Source: Methylobacterium gnaphalii (GTDB taxonomy: Bacteria; Pseudomonadota; Alphaproteobacteria; Rhizobiales; Beijerinckiaceae). From it: 64,000 nt of DNA. Of the stretch, positions 19,106 to 26,456 are shown piece after piece. How positions within the stretch are numbered: the stretch's first letter is position 1; every line of letters begins with the position of its first letter. The position numbers were made by a program, and so were the translations under genes. The notes beneath the pieces were generated by a model. The model was not told where the DNA came from, made no database searches, and saw nothing but the letters and a program-made list of their open reading frames with translations. The DNA lies in assembly GCF_007992215.1 (NCBI RefSeq), contig NZ_BJZV01000015.1:62001-126000 (forward strand). Reading direction: 5' to 3'.

Positions 19106-20872
19106 GTGTCTCATCGCTCGACGCTTCTCGCGCTCGTTCTGGCGCTCACCTGCGGGGTGTCCGCTGCGCGGGCCGAAGACTGGCCCGCCTTCGGCGGCGA
19201 TCACAGCAATCGCCACGCCTCGTCCCTCGATGCGATCAACCGGGACAATGTGAGCAGGCTGCGCCCGGCCTGGATCTTCCAGACCGGCCAGACCGGCTAC
19301 TTCCAGGCCGAGCCGGTGGTGATCGACGGCAGGATGTATGTCTCGACGACCCACAATCACGTCGCCGCGCTCGATGCGAAGACGGGCGCGGTGATCTGGA
19401 CCTACACTCACAAGGCGCGAACGGAAAAAATCTTCGGGCCTCCCTCGAACCGCGGCGTCGCCGTCTCCGGCGGCCTCGTCTACGAGGCGACGATGGACGG
19501 GCGCGTCATCGCCCTCGATGCCAAGACCGGCAGGCTCGTCTGGGACATCGAGGCGGTGCGCCCCGAGGAAGGCGAGACCGAGACGGCCATCGCGCTCGCG
19601 GCCGGCCTCGGCGACAAGCCGGTCCAGGGATCGAGCCGGCTGGGCTTCAAGATGCCGCCGCTCGTCGCCGACGGCCTCGTCATCGTCGGCGTGACGGGGG
19701 CCGGCTACGGGCTGCACGTCGAGGATGCCAAGGGCGGCCTCGACGGCGGCTCGGTGGTGGGCATCGAGGGTGGCTATGGCCGCCGCGGCTGGCTCGCGGC
19801 CTACGATGCGCGGACCGGCGAGGAGCGCTGGCGCTGGTACGTTACCAAGCAGGATGGCTGGGAGGGCGACTTTGTCGAGAAGACCGACGACGGCCTGCCG
19901 CTCCACCGCGACATCGCCGCGGAAAAGGCCGCGGCCGAGAAGAACCGCGACGCCTGGAAGGTCGGCGGCGGCTCGCTCTGGATGACGCCGGCCTACGACC
20001 CGGATCTCGGCCTGATCTATCTCGGCACCGGTAATCCGGCCCCACAGAACTTCGGGCTGACCCGGCCCGGCGACAATCTCTACACGATGAGCCTCGTCGC
20101 CCTCGACGTGAAGACGGGCGCCTTGCGCTGGCACTTCCAGCAGGTGCCGCACGAGACCTGGGGCTACGACGTCGCCAGCCCGCCCTTCCTCCTCGACTGG
20201 CCCGGCGACAAGGGGCCGGTGAAGGCCGTCGCCGAGGCGAGCAAGCTCGGCTGGATCTATGTTCACGACCGCAAGGACGGGCGCCTGCTCGGTAAATCCG
20301 CGCCGCTGATCACCCAAAAGAACCTGTTTCAGCCGCCGAGCCCGGAGGGAACGGTGGTGAGCCCGGGTCCCCTCGGTGCGGTCTCCTGGCATCCGGTCTC
20401 CTTCGACGCGAGGACGGGTCTCGCCTTCGCGCAAGTCCGGCACGGGGCGGCGACCTACACGGTGAAGACGGTCTCGGGCGGCCAGGGCAAGCCCGACATC
20501 CGCTATACCGAGACAAGCGAGGCGCGGGGCGAGCCGGCCCATAGCACGCTGACCGCCGTCGACCTGTCGAAGGGCGGCACCATCGCCTGGAGCATCAAGG
20601 CCGGCAGCCGGCTCTCCGGCGGAACCTTGGCGACCGCAGGCGGCATCGTCTTCTCCGGCGAGGAAGACGGCCATCTCGATGCCCACGACACGCGAGACGG
20701 CAAGCTGCTCTGGCGCTTCCAGTGCGGCGCCGGCATCGGCGGCCCGCCGGTGACCTACGCCATCGACGGCCGGCAATATGTGGCGGTGGCGGCCGGCGGC
20801 TCGTCCTTCACCAAGGCCTCGGGCTTCGGCACAGGGGACGCACTGGTCGTCTTCGCTCTAGCGGATCAATAG
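19106..20872 (+). CDS. PQQ-dependent alcohol dehydrogenase-like quinoprotein
   Basis: A 588-residue periplasmic eight-bladed propeller with a signal peptide (cleavage after ARA near residue 23). Blade-docking repeats such as VALDAKTGxxxW recur. The segments GTGNPAPQNFG, RPGDNLYTMSLVALDVKTG and QQVPHETWGYD match quinoprotein alcohol dehydrogenases. Two points are unusual: the vicinal Cys-Cys of typical enzymes is replaced by GPPSNRG, and the mature chain has only one cysteine (in FQCGAGIGG). No CxxCH haem motif is present, so it is not a quinohaemoprotein. A GTG start with GGGAGGG upstream is used. Substrate unknown. Confidence 0.82.
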   Translation: MSHRSTLLALVLALTCGVSAARAEDWPAFGGDHSNRHASSLDAINRDNVSRLRPAWIFQTGQTGYFQAEPVVIDGRMYVSTTHNHVAALDAKTGAVIWTYTHKARTEKIFGPPSNRGVAVSGGLVYEATMDGRVIALDAKTGRLVWDIEAVRPEEGETETAIALAAGLGDKPVQGSSRLGFKMPPLVADGLVIVGVTGAGYGLHVEDAKGGLDGGSVVGIEGGYGRRGWLAAYDARTGEERWRWYVTKQDGWEGDFVEKTDDGLPLHRDIAAEKAAAEKNRDAWKVGGGSLWMTPAYDPDLGLIYLGTGNPAPQNFGLTRPGDNLYTMSLVALDVKTGALRWHFQQVPHETWGYDVASPPFLLDWPGDKGPVKAVAEASKLGWIYVHDRKDGRLLGKSAPLITQKNLFQPPSPEGTVVSPGPLGAVSWHPVSFDARTGLAFAQVRHGAATYTVKTVSGGQGKPDIRYTETSEARGEPAHSTLTAVDLSKGGTIAWSIKAGSRLSGGTLATAGGIVFSGEEDGHLDAHDTRDGKLLWRFQCGAGIGGPPVTYAIDGRQYVAVAAGGSSFTKASGFGTGDALVVFALADQ

Positions 20873-21018
20873 AATCTGTTCGGCTGATGGGGATTGGGCG
20901 AACCCAGCCAGCGCCGGCGGTGACCTCACACCCGCTCTTCATCCTGAGACACGGTGATCGGCAGACGTATTGCCGTCGAAACGGCGACCATATCCGCCAC
21001 TTCGTCCATTTCGCCGTG

Positions 21019-21039
21019 ATTGCGAGCGCAGCAAGCAAT
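21019..21039. repeat. copy of dispersed intergenic repeat
   Basis: This stretch begins ATTGCGAGCGCAGCAAGC and ends GCAAT. Its ends are complementary (ATTGC/GCAAT) and the first 18 bases match the repeat at 9941 closely. It lies in the 262-base gap between the quinoprotein gene and rpsI, which otherwise shows only the terminator at its right end. Confidence 0.45.
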
Positions 21040-21080
21040 GATGGGGGGCGTCTGAGAGCCGTCTCGCAAGACGACACAAC

Positions 21081-21114
21081 AAAAAAGGCGGATCCTTTCG
21101 GACCCGCCCTTTTT
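21081..21114. terminator. bidirectional rho-independent terminator
   Basis: A nine-position stem (21087-21095 with 21100-21108, one mismatch) and a TTTC loop. Six A residues precede it and five T residues follow, so it works as a T-tailed terminator on both strands. It lies between the convergent quinoprotein and rpsI genes. Confidence 0.88.
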
Positions 21115-21134
21115 GTTTCGACCAAATTGTCGGC

Positions 21135-21620
21135 TTAGCGCTTCGAGAACTGGAAGCTGCGGCGAGCCTTCTTGCGGCCGTACTTCTTACGCTCGACGAC
21201 GCGCGGATCGCGCGTCAGGAAGCCTTCGCGCTTGAGCGGCGAGCGCAGCTCGGGCTCGTAGTAGGTCAGGGCCTTCGACAGGCCGTGGCGCACGGCGCCG
21301 GCCTGGCCGGAGAGACCGCCGCCCTTCACCGTGACGGTGATGTCGTACTGGTCGACGCGGCTGACGATCTCGAGCGGCTGGCGCAGGATCATGCGCAGCA
21401 CCGGACGAGCGAAGTAGGCCTCGATGGTGCGGCCGTTGACGACCACGGTGCCCTTGCCCGGCTTGATCCAGACGCGGGCGATGGCGTCCTTGCGCTTGCC
21501 GGTGGCGTAGGCGCGGCCCTGCTTGTCCAGCTTCTGGACGTGGACCGGAGCCTCCTGCTCGGGATTGCCCGTGGCGGTGTTCGACCGGTTGAGGTCGGAG
21601 AGGGACTGAAGCGTCGCCAT
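21135..21620 (-). CDS. rpsI: 30S ribosomal protein S9
   Basis: Small-subunit protein whose C-terminal tail reaches the decoding P site. The 161-residue protein carries [38 protein letters not shown] and the invariant ending [10 protein letters not shown]. The ATG at 21620 sits two bases after the rplM stop; an upstream TTG overlaps rplM and is unlikely. The roughly 30-residue N-terminal extension is typical of Alphaproteobacteria. Co-transcribed with rplM. Confidence 0.98.
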   Translation of the reverse strand: MATLQSLSDLNRSNTATGNPEQEAPVHVQKLDKQGRAYATGKRKDAIARVWIKPGKGTVVVNGRTIEAYFARPVLRMILRQPLEIVSRVDQYDITVTVKGGGLSGQAGAVRHGLSKALTYYEPELRSPLKREGFLTRDPRVVERKKYGRKKARRSFQFSKR

Positions 21621-21622
21621 GA

Positions 21623-22084
21623 TCAAGCGCTCACGTTCTTGCGGTTGAGGGCGCCGACGTCGAGCGCCTGCGGCTGCTGTGCTTCGTGGGGGTGCTCGGC
21701 GCCCTTGTAGACGCGCAGATTGCCCATGATCTGGCGGAACAGCGGGCCGCGCGGCAGCATGCGCTCGACGGCCTTCTCGACCACACGCTCGGGGAAGCGT
21801 CCCTCAAGGATGTACTTGGCCGAGCGCTCCTTGATGCCACCCGGATAGCCGGTGTGGTGATAGTAGTTCTTCTGAACGTACTTGCGGCCGGTGAACTTCA
21901 CCTTCTCCGCGTTGATGACGATGACATTATCGCCGCAATCGACATGGGGCGTGTAGGCAGCTTTGTGCTTGCCACGCAGCCGCATCGCCACGATCGAGGC
22001 GAGACGGCCGACAACGAGGCCCTCCGCGTCGATCACGAGCCACTTCTTGTCGACGTCGGCGGGCTTCAGCGAGGTGGTCTTCAT
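21623..22084 (-). CDS. rplM: 50S ribosomal protein L13
   Basis: Large-subunit assembly protein. The 153 residues include [37 protein letters not shown], the [11 protein letters not shown] signature near 76-86, and [20 protein letters not shown]. It is the first gene of the rplM-rpsI pair and is preceded by a strong hairpin in its leader. Confidence 0.98.
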   Translation of the reverse strand: MKTTSLKPADVDKKWLVIDAEGLVVGRLASIVAMRLRGKHKAAYTPHVDCGDNVIVINAEKVKFTGRKYVQKNYYHHTGYPGGIKERSAKYILEGRFPERVVEKAVERMLPRGPLFRQIMGNLRVYKGAEHPHEAQQPQALDVGALNRKNVSA

Positions 22085-22116
22085 GGCTGATCCGTGCCGT
22101 TTCTATGAAACTAAGG

Positions 22117-22145
22117 CGCCGCCGCGTCTGGGAGACGCAGCGGCG
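22117..22145 (-). promoter_or_regulatory. hairpin in the rplM leader
   Basis: A 13-position stem (22117-22129 with 22133-22145, one G-U pair) closed by a three-base loop lies about 33 bases upstream of the rplM start. It has no T tail. Ribosomal operons are often autoregulated by leader structures; that role here is an inference. Confidence 0.5.
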
Positions 22146-22651
22146 TTCGGGCGGTCCTTACGGGCTGGGCAGCGGCCCGTCAAGTTCCCTTCGGCAATTT
22201 TCCGACTCTCTAAGCTTTTTCAATAGTTTAACGTATGCGGTATCAGAGTACCGCATATGATGAGCGTTATTCGGGCGGCCGACCCGTCGTCCGAGTCAGG
22301 CACGGCCAAGGCTCACCGACAGTCTTGGCGACCATCGATCGATCGCGCCAAGCTGGGTCCAAAAGAGGGCATCCGGCGAGCTGTGACATATTCTCTTATC
22401 GATGGGTTCTGCAGGTGCTCGCGAGGCGGTTCGTGAGCGCGCCACAGCGGCCCCATGCTGCCCCGTCGCCCCTCGAATCCGCAATGGTTAACAAAAGGTT
22501 AGCGTGGATGGTTGAATTTTTGAGACCAGTTGGCGAAGCACCCTGCCCCGAAATGGGGCGATGCAAAGGCACTGTGCTTTTTCTGCACTATTGCTAGCTT
22601 AGCCATACCGTAAGTTGGGGTGGTTCATTCGGAACTGAGTCGGAGACCACG
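22146..22651. other. gene-free gap upstream of rplM and the 43-aa peptide gene
   Basis: About 500 bases without a credible coding frame. It must contain the rplM promoter (minus strand) and the promoter of the small gene at 22652 (plus strand). It also holds the palindrome at 22234-22257 and a short GCCCC/GGGGC inverted repeat at 22544-22558. No other structure is evident. Confidence 0.5.
22234..22257. promoter_or_regulatory. operator-like palindrome
   Basis: A perfect nine-base inverted repeat, TATGCGGTA, six bases, TACCGCATA, with no T tail and in a locally AT-rich stretch. Size and symmetry suit a dimeric regulator's binding site rather than a terminator. No regulator gene is adjacent. 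Confidence 0.5.
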
Positions 22652-22783
22652 ATGATCACCTCCACCACCAAGCGCGTCGTTCTGCTCGCTTTCGCTGCCG
22701 CTGTCGCTCTCAACGCCTCCGCTTGCATCGGCAAGGGCAAGGCTCCCCCGCCGGCCCCGGCTCCGGTCATCTCCAAGTACTGA
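22652..22783 (+). CDS. 43-aa lipoprotein-like peptide
   Basis: A short gene with GGAG eight bases upstream of its ATG. The peptide has a basic start (MITSTTKRVV), a hydrophobic core (LLAFAAAVAL) and NASAC, a plausible though non-ideal lipobox that would leave Cys25 as the lipidated first residue. The mature 19 residues are Lys/Gly followed by PPPAPAP. A strong terminator follows, so it is a complete transcription unit. It resembles the small entericidin-like lipoproteins seen in proteobacteria; that is a comparison of form only. Confidence 0.7.
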   Translation: MITSTTKRVVLLAFAAAVALNASACIGKGKAPPPAPAPVISKY

Positions 22784-22832
22784 TTTCTGAAGACCAGTAT
22801 TTTATCGACCGGTCTCCGAAATAGACGGCCCT

Positions 22833-22863
22833 GGGGCTCGCGACGAGCGAGCCCCTTCTCATT
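22833..22863 (+). terminator. rho-independent terminator
   Basis: A perfect nine-base stem (22833-22841 with 22847-22855) with a five-base loop, followed by TTCTCATTT. It closes the 43-aa peptide transcription unit. Confidence 0.75.
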
Positions 22864-22915
22864 TCAGCCGCCGCCTCGTGACCCCCATACGATAACGCTG
22901 TTGGAGCTCTGGCCC

Positions 22916-23560
22916 ATGGCCGACATTCGCGATTTGGCTGGACATGTCCGGACGACGCGGACCTGGAGCCGCCTCCCGCTTCTCGCCCTGACCGCGGGCC
23001 TTCTCGCCCTCGGCATGACCGGCCAGCCGGCCGACGCCGCCCGCGGAGGTTCTGAAACCGCGCAAGCGGCCACACGCGGCAAGCAACTCTACGCCATCGA
23101 ATTCCGCTCGCGCTACGCGCTGAGCTACGGCCATACTTTCATCATGTACGGCCGCCTCAATGCGAAGGGTCAGCTCGTTGACCGCGTGGTGGCCGGTCTG
23201 CATCCGGCGGGCGACAGCCCGCAGCCCTGGATGCTCGGGCACATCGTTCCCGTGAAGTCTGAGACCGGTCCGAGCGACGGTGACCTCGAAGACAAGTACG
23301 TCTCCGCGCGCTACCGGGTCACCGTTGAGGAGCCCGAGTTCCGACGGATCGTCGCCTACATCAAGAACAAGCAGGCCAATTCCGGCACCTGGCACGCGAT
23401 CTTCAACAATTGCAGCGGCTGGGTCGCCGATGTCGGCCGCTATATGGGGCTGAGCGCACCCAACTCGCTCGCGATGCCGGAAGACTTCATCAACGGCATG
23501 AAGCGGATGAACGAAGGCAACGATCGCCGGACGGCCCAGTCACTCGCCGCAGCGCAGTGA
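22916..23560 (+). CDS. secreted papain-like (NlpC/P60-related) protein, hypothetical
   Basis: No named family recognised with certainty. The 214-residue product has an internal hydrophobic export signal (LPLLALTAGLLALGMTG, ending PADA near residue 42). Two motifs suggest a permuted papain-fold hydrolase: a histidine in SYGHTFIMYGRL, and a cysteine in NNCSGWVADVGRYMGL near the C-terminus. That His-before-Cys order is the one seen in permuted members of the superfamily. The ATG at 22916 has GGAG upstream. It is followed 13 bases later by a membrane-bound serine-hydrolase-like gene, probably in one operon. Confidence 0.65.
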   Translation: MADIRDLAGHVRTTRTWSRLPLLALTAGLLALGMTGQPADAARGGSETAQAATRGKQLYAIEFRSRYALSYGHTFIMYGRLNAKGQLVDRVVAGLHPAGDSPQPWMLGHIVPVKSETGPSDGDLEDKYVSARYRVTVEEPEFRRIVAYIKNKQANSGTWHAIFNNCSGWVADVGRYMGLSAPNSLAMPEDFINGMKRMNEGNDRRTAQSLAAAQ

Positions 23561-23573
23561 TGCGATCGTCCGT

Positions 23574-24794
23574 ATGACAGTCCCGTCAGGACAGGTCGTA
23601 CGCAGCAGGCTCGTCCTTCACATCCATGGTTACCAGCTGACGGCGCCCGAGCGGTTCCACCGGCGCTTCGGGCGCGACCTCGCCACCTTCGGCCAGACCT
23701 GGTCGGCCAAGACCGAGACCGGTCCGCCCGAGGTGCTGCCGCGGCAGGCGCGCTGGTCCGCCGAGGCCGCCGGGCCGGACTGGCACACGCGGACCGATTA
23801 CCGGATCGTCCGGGTCGATGACCTGATTAAGCAGGGACATTGCCGCCCGGCATGGCGCCGAATCGTGTTCGGCATCCGCGGATTGTTCGACTTCCTGCTT
23901 GATCCGGCGATCATCGGCTATTTCCGCTACGGCTGGCGCTACGCGCTCTTCACGCTCGCACCGCTGGCGATGATGGTGGCTGCGGTGCTGGCCGGCTTCG
24001 CTGCGGGCCGGTGGCTCTCCGGCCCGCTCGGATCATTGCCGGCCACCCTCGCTGGGCTCGCGGTCTTCGCCGGCGCAATCGCGTTTTTTTCCAAGAAGTT
24101 CTTCCTGTTCATCCTCCTCGAGGACTGGGCCTTCGCCAGCGTCCTGGCGCGTCGCCTGGAGCCGGAACTCGCCGCACGCCTCGACGAGGCCAGCCGCGAG
24201 GTGCGCGCGGCGGTCGAGAGTGAGGCCTACGACGAGGTCCTGCTCATCGGTCACAGCCTCGGCGCCGTGATGATCCTGCATCTGGCCGAGATGCTGCTCG
24301 CCGGCCTGCCGACGGATCCCAGCCGGAGCCGTACGAGGATCGCGATCCTCACCATCGGATCGTCCGTTCTCAAGATTGGCCTGCACAGCGCCGCCGCGCC
24401 GCTGCGGCGGGCCACCGCCGCGGTCACCTCGTCGTCACGGCTGGTCTGGGCCGATTACTGGTCACAGCACGACGTGATGAACTTCCCCTATGTCGACCCG
24501 GCAGTCGCCATGGGCCTCACGCCACGGCATCCCACGATCAGCCGCAAGGCCACCTTCCGGCACATGATCTCGCCGGAGGCCCTGCGCGCCCTGCGCTTCG
24601 ACTTCTTCCGCAAGCACAATCAGTTCTTCCACGCGGCAACGCGGCGGAGTGAGTACGATTACTTCCTGTTCGCCTGCGGCCCGTTCTACTGCGAAGACCT
24701 CGCCCGTTCGCAGGACGGCGCCGTCACCTGGCTCGACGAGGCCGGCGCGCTCACAGACAGGGCGCCCGGAAGCCGCCATCCACGCGACGCCTGA
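23574..24794 (+). CDS. membrane-anchored alpha/beta-hydrolase-like protein
   Basis: A 406-residue protein with an early LHIHGY motif (oxyanion-hole-like HG) and the nucleophile elbow LLIGHSLGAVMI near residue 226. Two hydrophobic segments lie between them (about 124-147 and 152-185), so the hydrolase fold appears to be interrupted by a membrane hairpin. A candidate catalytic Asp/His pair is near the conserved SQHDVMNFPYVDP. No precise family is recognised. Located directly after the papain-like gene. Confidence 0.65.
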   Translation: MTVPSGQVVRSRLVLHIHGYQLTAPERFHRRFGRDLATFGQTWSAKTETGPPEVLPRQARWSAEAAGPDWHTRTDYRIVRVDDLIKQGHCRPAWRRIVFGIRGLFDFLLDPAIIGYFRYGWRYALFTLAPLAMMVAAVLAGFAAGRWLSGPLGSLPATLAGLAVFAGAIAFFSKKFFLFILLEDWAFASVLARRLEPELAARLDEASREVRAAVESEAYDEVLLIGHSLGAVMILHLAEMLLAGLPTDPSRSRTRIAILTIGSSVLKIGLHSAAAPLRRATAAVTSSSRLVWADYWSQHDVMNFPYVDPAVAMGLTPRHPTISRKATFRHMISPEALRALRFDFFRKHNQFFHAATRRSEYDYFLFACGPFYCEDLARSQDGAVTWLDEAGALTDRAPGSRHPRDA

Positions 24795-24829
24795 TTGCGC
24801 ACCGGCCGGATCGCCCCTATCGCCGCGCC

Positions 24830-25432
24830 ATGACGACGCCGCTCCTCTGCAAGATCGCCTTCCTCGCCCTGGTGGTGGGCTGGTACGCGATCCGCATCCC
24901 GCACAAGCGGCGGGCACGGCGCACGCCGGTGGCGCGCTCGCACTGGGACCTGCGCGAGAACATCCTGCTCTCGATCTCCGGGCTCGGCCTGGGCGCGATC
25001 CCGGTGACCTACTGCCTGTTCGGCTTCGCGAGGGTGGGCGACCGTGCGACGAACCCGGCCCTCCTCGTGCTCGGCCTCCTGGTTGCCGCCCTCTCGCTCT
25101 GGATGTTCGACAAGAGCCACCGCGGCCTCGGGCGCGAATGGTCCTTCAGCCTCGAACTGCGCGACGGCCACCGGCTCAAGACCGACGGCGTCTACGCCTG
25201 GGTCCGACATCCGATGTACAGCGCCTTCTGGCTCTGGGCGCTGGCGCAGGCGATCCTGCTGCCGAACTGGATCGCCGGCCTCTCCGGCTTTCTCGGATTC
25301 GGCTGCCTCTACCTCTTCCGCGTGCCGCGCGAAGAGCAGATGATGCTGGAGCGGTTCGGCGACGAGTGGCGCGCCTACGCCGCCGCGACGCCCCGCGTCG
25401 TGCCGTGGAAGGCGCCGACGGCGAAACGCTGA
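24830..25432 (+). CDS. isoprenylcysteine carboxyl methyltransferase family protein
   Basis: A 200-residue integral membrane methyltransferase with about five hydrophobic segments. The C-terminal signature LKTDGVYAWVRHPMYSAFW (RHPxY) and EEQMMLERFGDEWRAYAAAT are the SAM-binding elements shared by ICMT and phospholipid methyltransferases. Bacterial members methylate lipids or small molecules and rarely prenyl-cysteine; the substrate here is unknown. Starts 35 bases after the hydrolase-like gene on the same strand. Confidence 0.85.
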   Translation: MTTPLLCKIAFLALVVGWYAIRIPHKRRARRTPVARSHWDLRENILLSISGLGLGAIPVTYCLFGFARVGDRATNPALLVLGLLVAALSLWMFDKSHRGLGREWSFSLELRDGHRLKTDGVYAWVRHPMYSAFWLWALAQAILLPNWIAGLSGFLGFGCLYLFRVPREEQMMLERFGDEWRAYAAATPRVVPWKAPTAKR

Positions 25433-25855
25433 TCAGCGCGGCGGGATCGAATACGTCCCCGTCGCGTGGCAGACGAGGTCGTCGCTGCCCCTCGTGGTGA
25501 TCCGCACCTCGCCCACCGCCAGCCGGCGCCCGAGCTTCAGCAGCGTGCACTCCGCGACCAGCCCCTCGGTGCCGGGCTTGCGCAGGAAGTTGAAGCTGAG
25601 CGAGGTCGTCACGGCGAGTGCCACGGGACCGATATTGGCAAGGATCGCCGCGTAGAGCGCGAAATCGGCCAGCGCCATCATGGCCGGCCCCGAGACGGTC
25701 CCGCCAGGGCGCAGGAAGCGCTCGTGATGGTCGAGCCGCATCCGCGCCGTGAGCGGACCGACCGCCTCCAGATGATAGGAGCGACCCCCGTCGTTCATCT
25801 GCGGGAACTCGCGATCAAGGAAGTCGCGGGTCTCGTCCAGGCTCATCATGGTCAT
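25433..25855 (-). CDS. PaaI-family hotdog thioesterase
   Basis: A 140-residue single hotdog domain. Visible features are LRPGGTVSGPAMMALADFAL near 46-65, the active-site helix region with Asp in ALADFALYAA, then SLSFNFLRKPG and ECTLLKLGRRLAVGEV. The family hydrolyses acyl-CoA thioesters. The ATG at 25855 is used because an upstream extension would run into the divergent CoA-binding gene. Its stop is immediately adjacent to the convergent ICMT gene stop. Confidence 0.85.
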   Translation of the reverse strand: MTMMSLDETRDFLDREFPQMNDGGRSYHLEAVGPLTARMRLDHHERFLRPGGTVSGPAMMALADFALYAAILANIGPVALAVTTSLSFNFLRKPGTEGLVAECTLLKLGRRLAVGEVRITTRGSDDLVCHATGTYSIPPR

Positions 25856-25895
25856 GGCGTCTTGCAGCACGGCATGCGCTGACCCACAAGGCGGA

Positions 25896-26435
25896 ATGGA
25901 CGCTATCCTCACCCACCACGATCAGTACCCGGATGCCCGGATCCGCTCGCTGCTGAAGCAGACCCGCACGGTCGCGCTCGTCGGCGCCTCGGCGAACCCG
26001 GCCCGGCCGAGCTACATCGTGCTCAAATACCTGTCCGAGCGCGGCTACACGGTGACGCCGGTCAATCCCGGCCTCGCCGGGCAGACCATCCTCGACATGC
26101 CGGTGATCGCGCGCCTCGCGGACCTGCCCGGCCCGGTCGACATGGTCGAGATCTTCCGCAACTCGATCGCCGCGGACGGTCTCGTGGACGAGGCCCTCGC
26201 GCTGCCGGAGCTCCCGAAGATCATCTGGATGCAGCTCGGCGTGCGCAACGACGCGGCGGCGGCCAGGGCCGAGGCCCGGGGCGTCACCGTCATCATGAAC
26301 CGCTGCCCGAAGATCGAGTACGGCCGCCTCTCCGGCGAGATCGGCTGGACCGGCGTGAACTCGCGGATCATCAGCGCCAAGAAGCCGGTGCTCGACAAGC
26401 GCGGCGTGCAGCGGCTGACCATCGACAAGCGCTAG
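25896..26435 (+). CDS. CoA-binding domain protein (YccU type)
   Basis: A 179-residue Rossmann-fold CoA-binding protein. Diagnostic segments are TVALVGASANPARPSYIVLKYL (near 25-45), GYTVTPVNPGLAGQ and MQLGVRNDAAAARAEARGV, followed by VIMNRCPKIEYGR. It lacks the ligase domains of succinyl-CoA synthetase. The stand-alone family has no firmly known function. Divergent from the thioesterase by 40 bases, so both may concern CoA esters. Confidence 0.87.
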   Translation: MDAILTHHDQYPDARIRSLLKQTRTVALVGASANPARPSYIVLKYLSERGYTVTPVNPGLAGQTILDMPVIARLADLPGPVDMVEIFRNSIAADGLVDEALALPELPKIIWMQLGVRNDAAAARAEARGVTVIMNRCPKIEYGRLSGEIGWTGVNSRIISAKKPVLDKRGVQRLTIDKR

Positions 26436-26456
26436 CTCGCCGTCGCGGTCGGCTGT

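Noticed and set aside
19085..20776. 563-codon minus-strand open frame opposite the quinoprotein gene
   Set aside because: Fully antisense to a gene with signal peptide and family motifs; no domain of its own.
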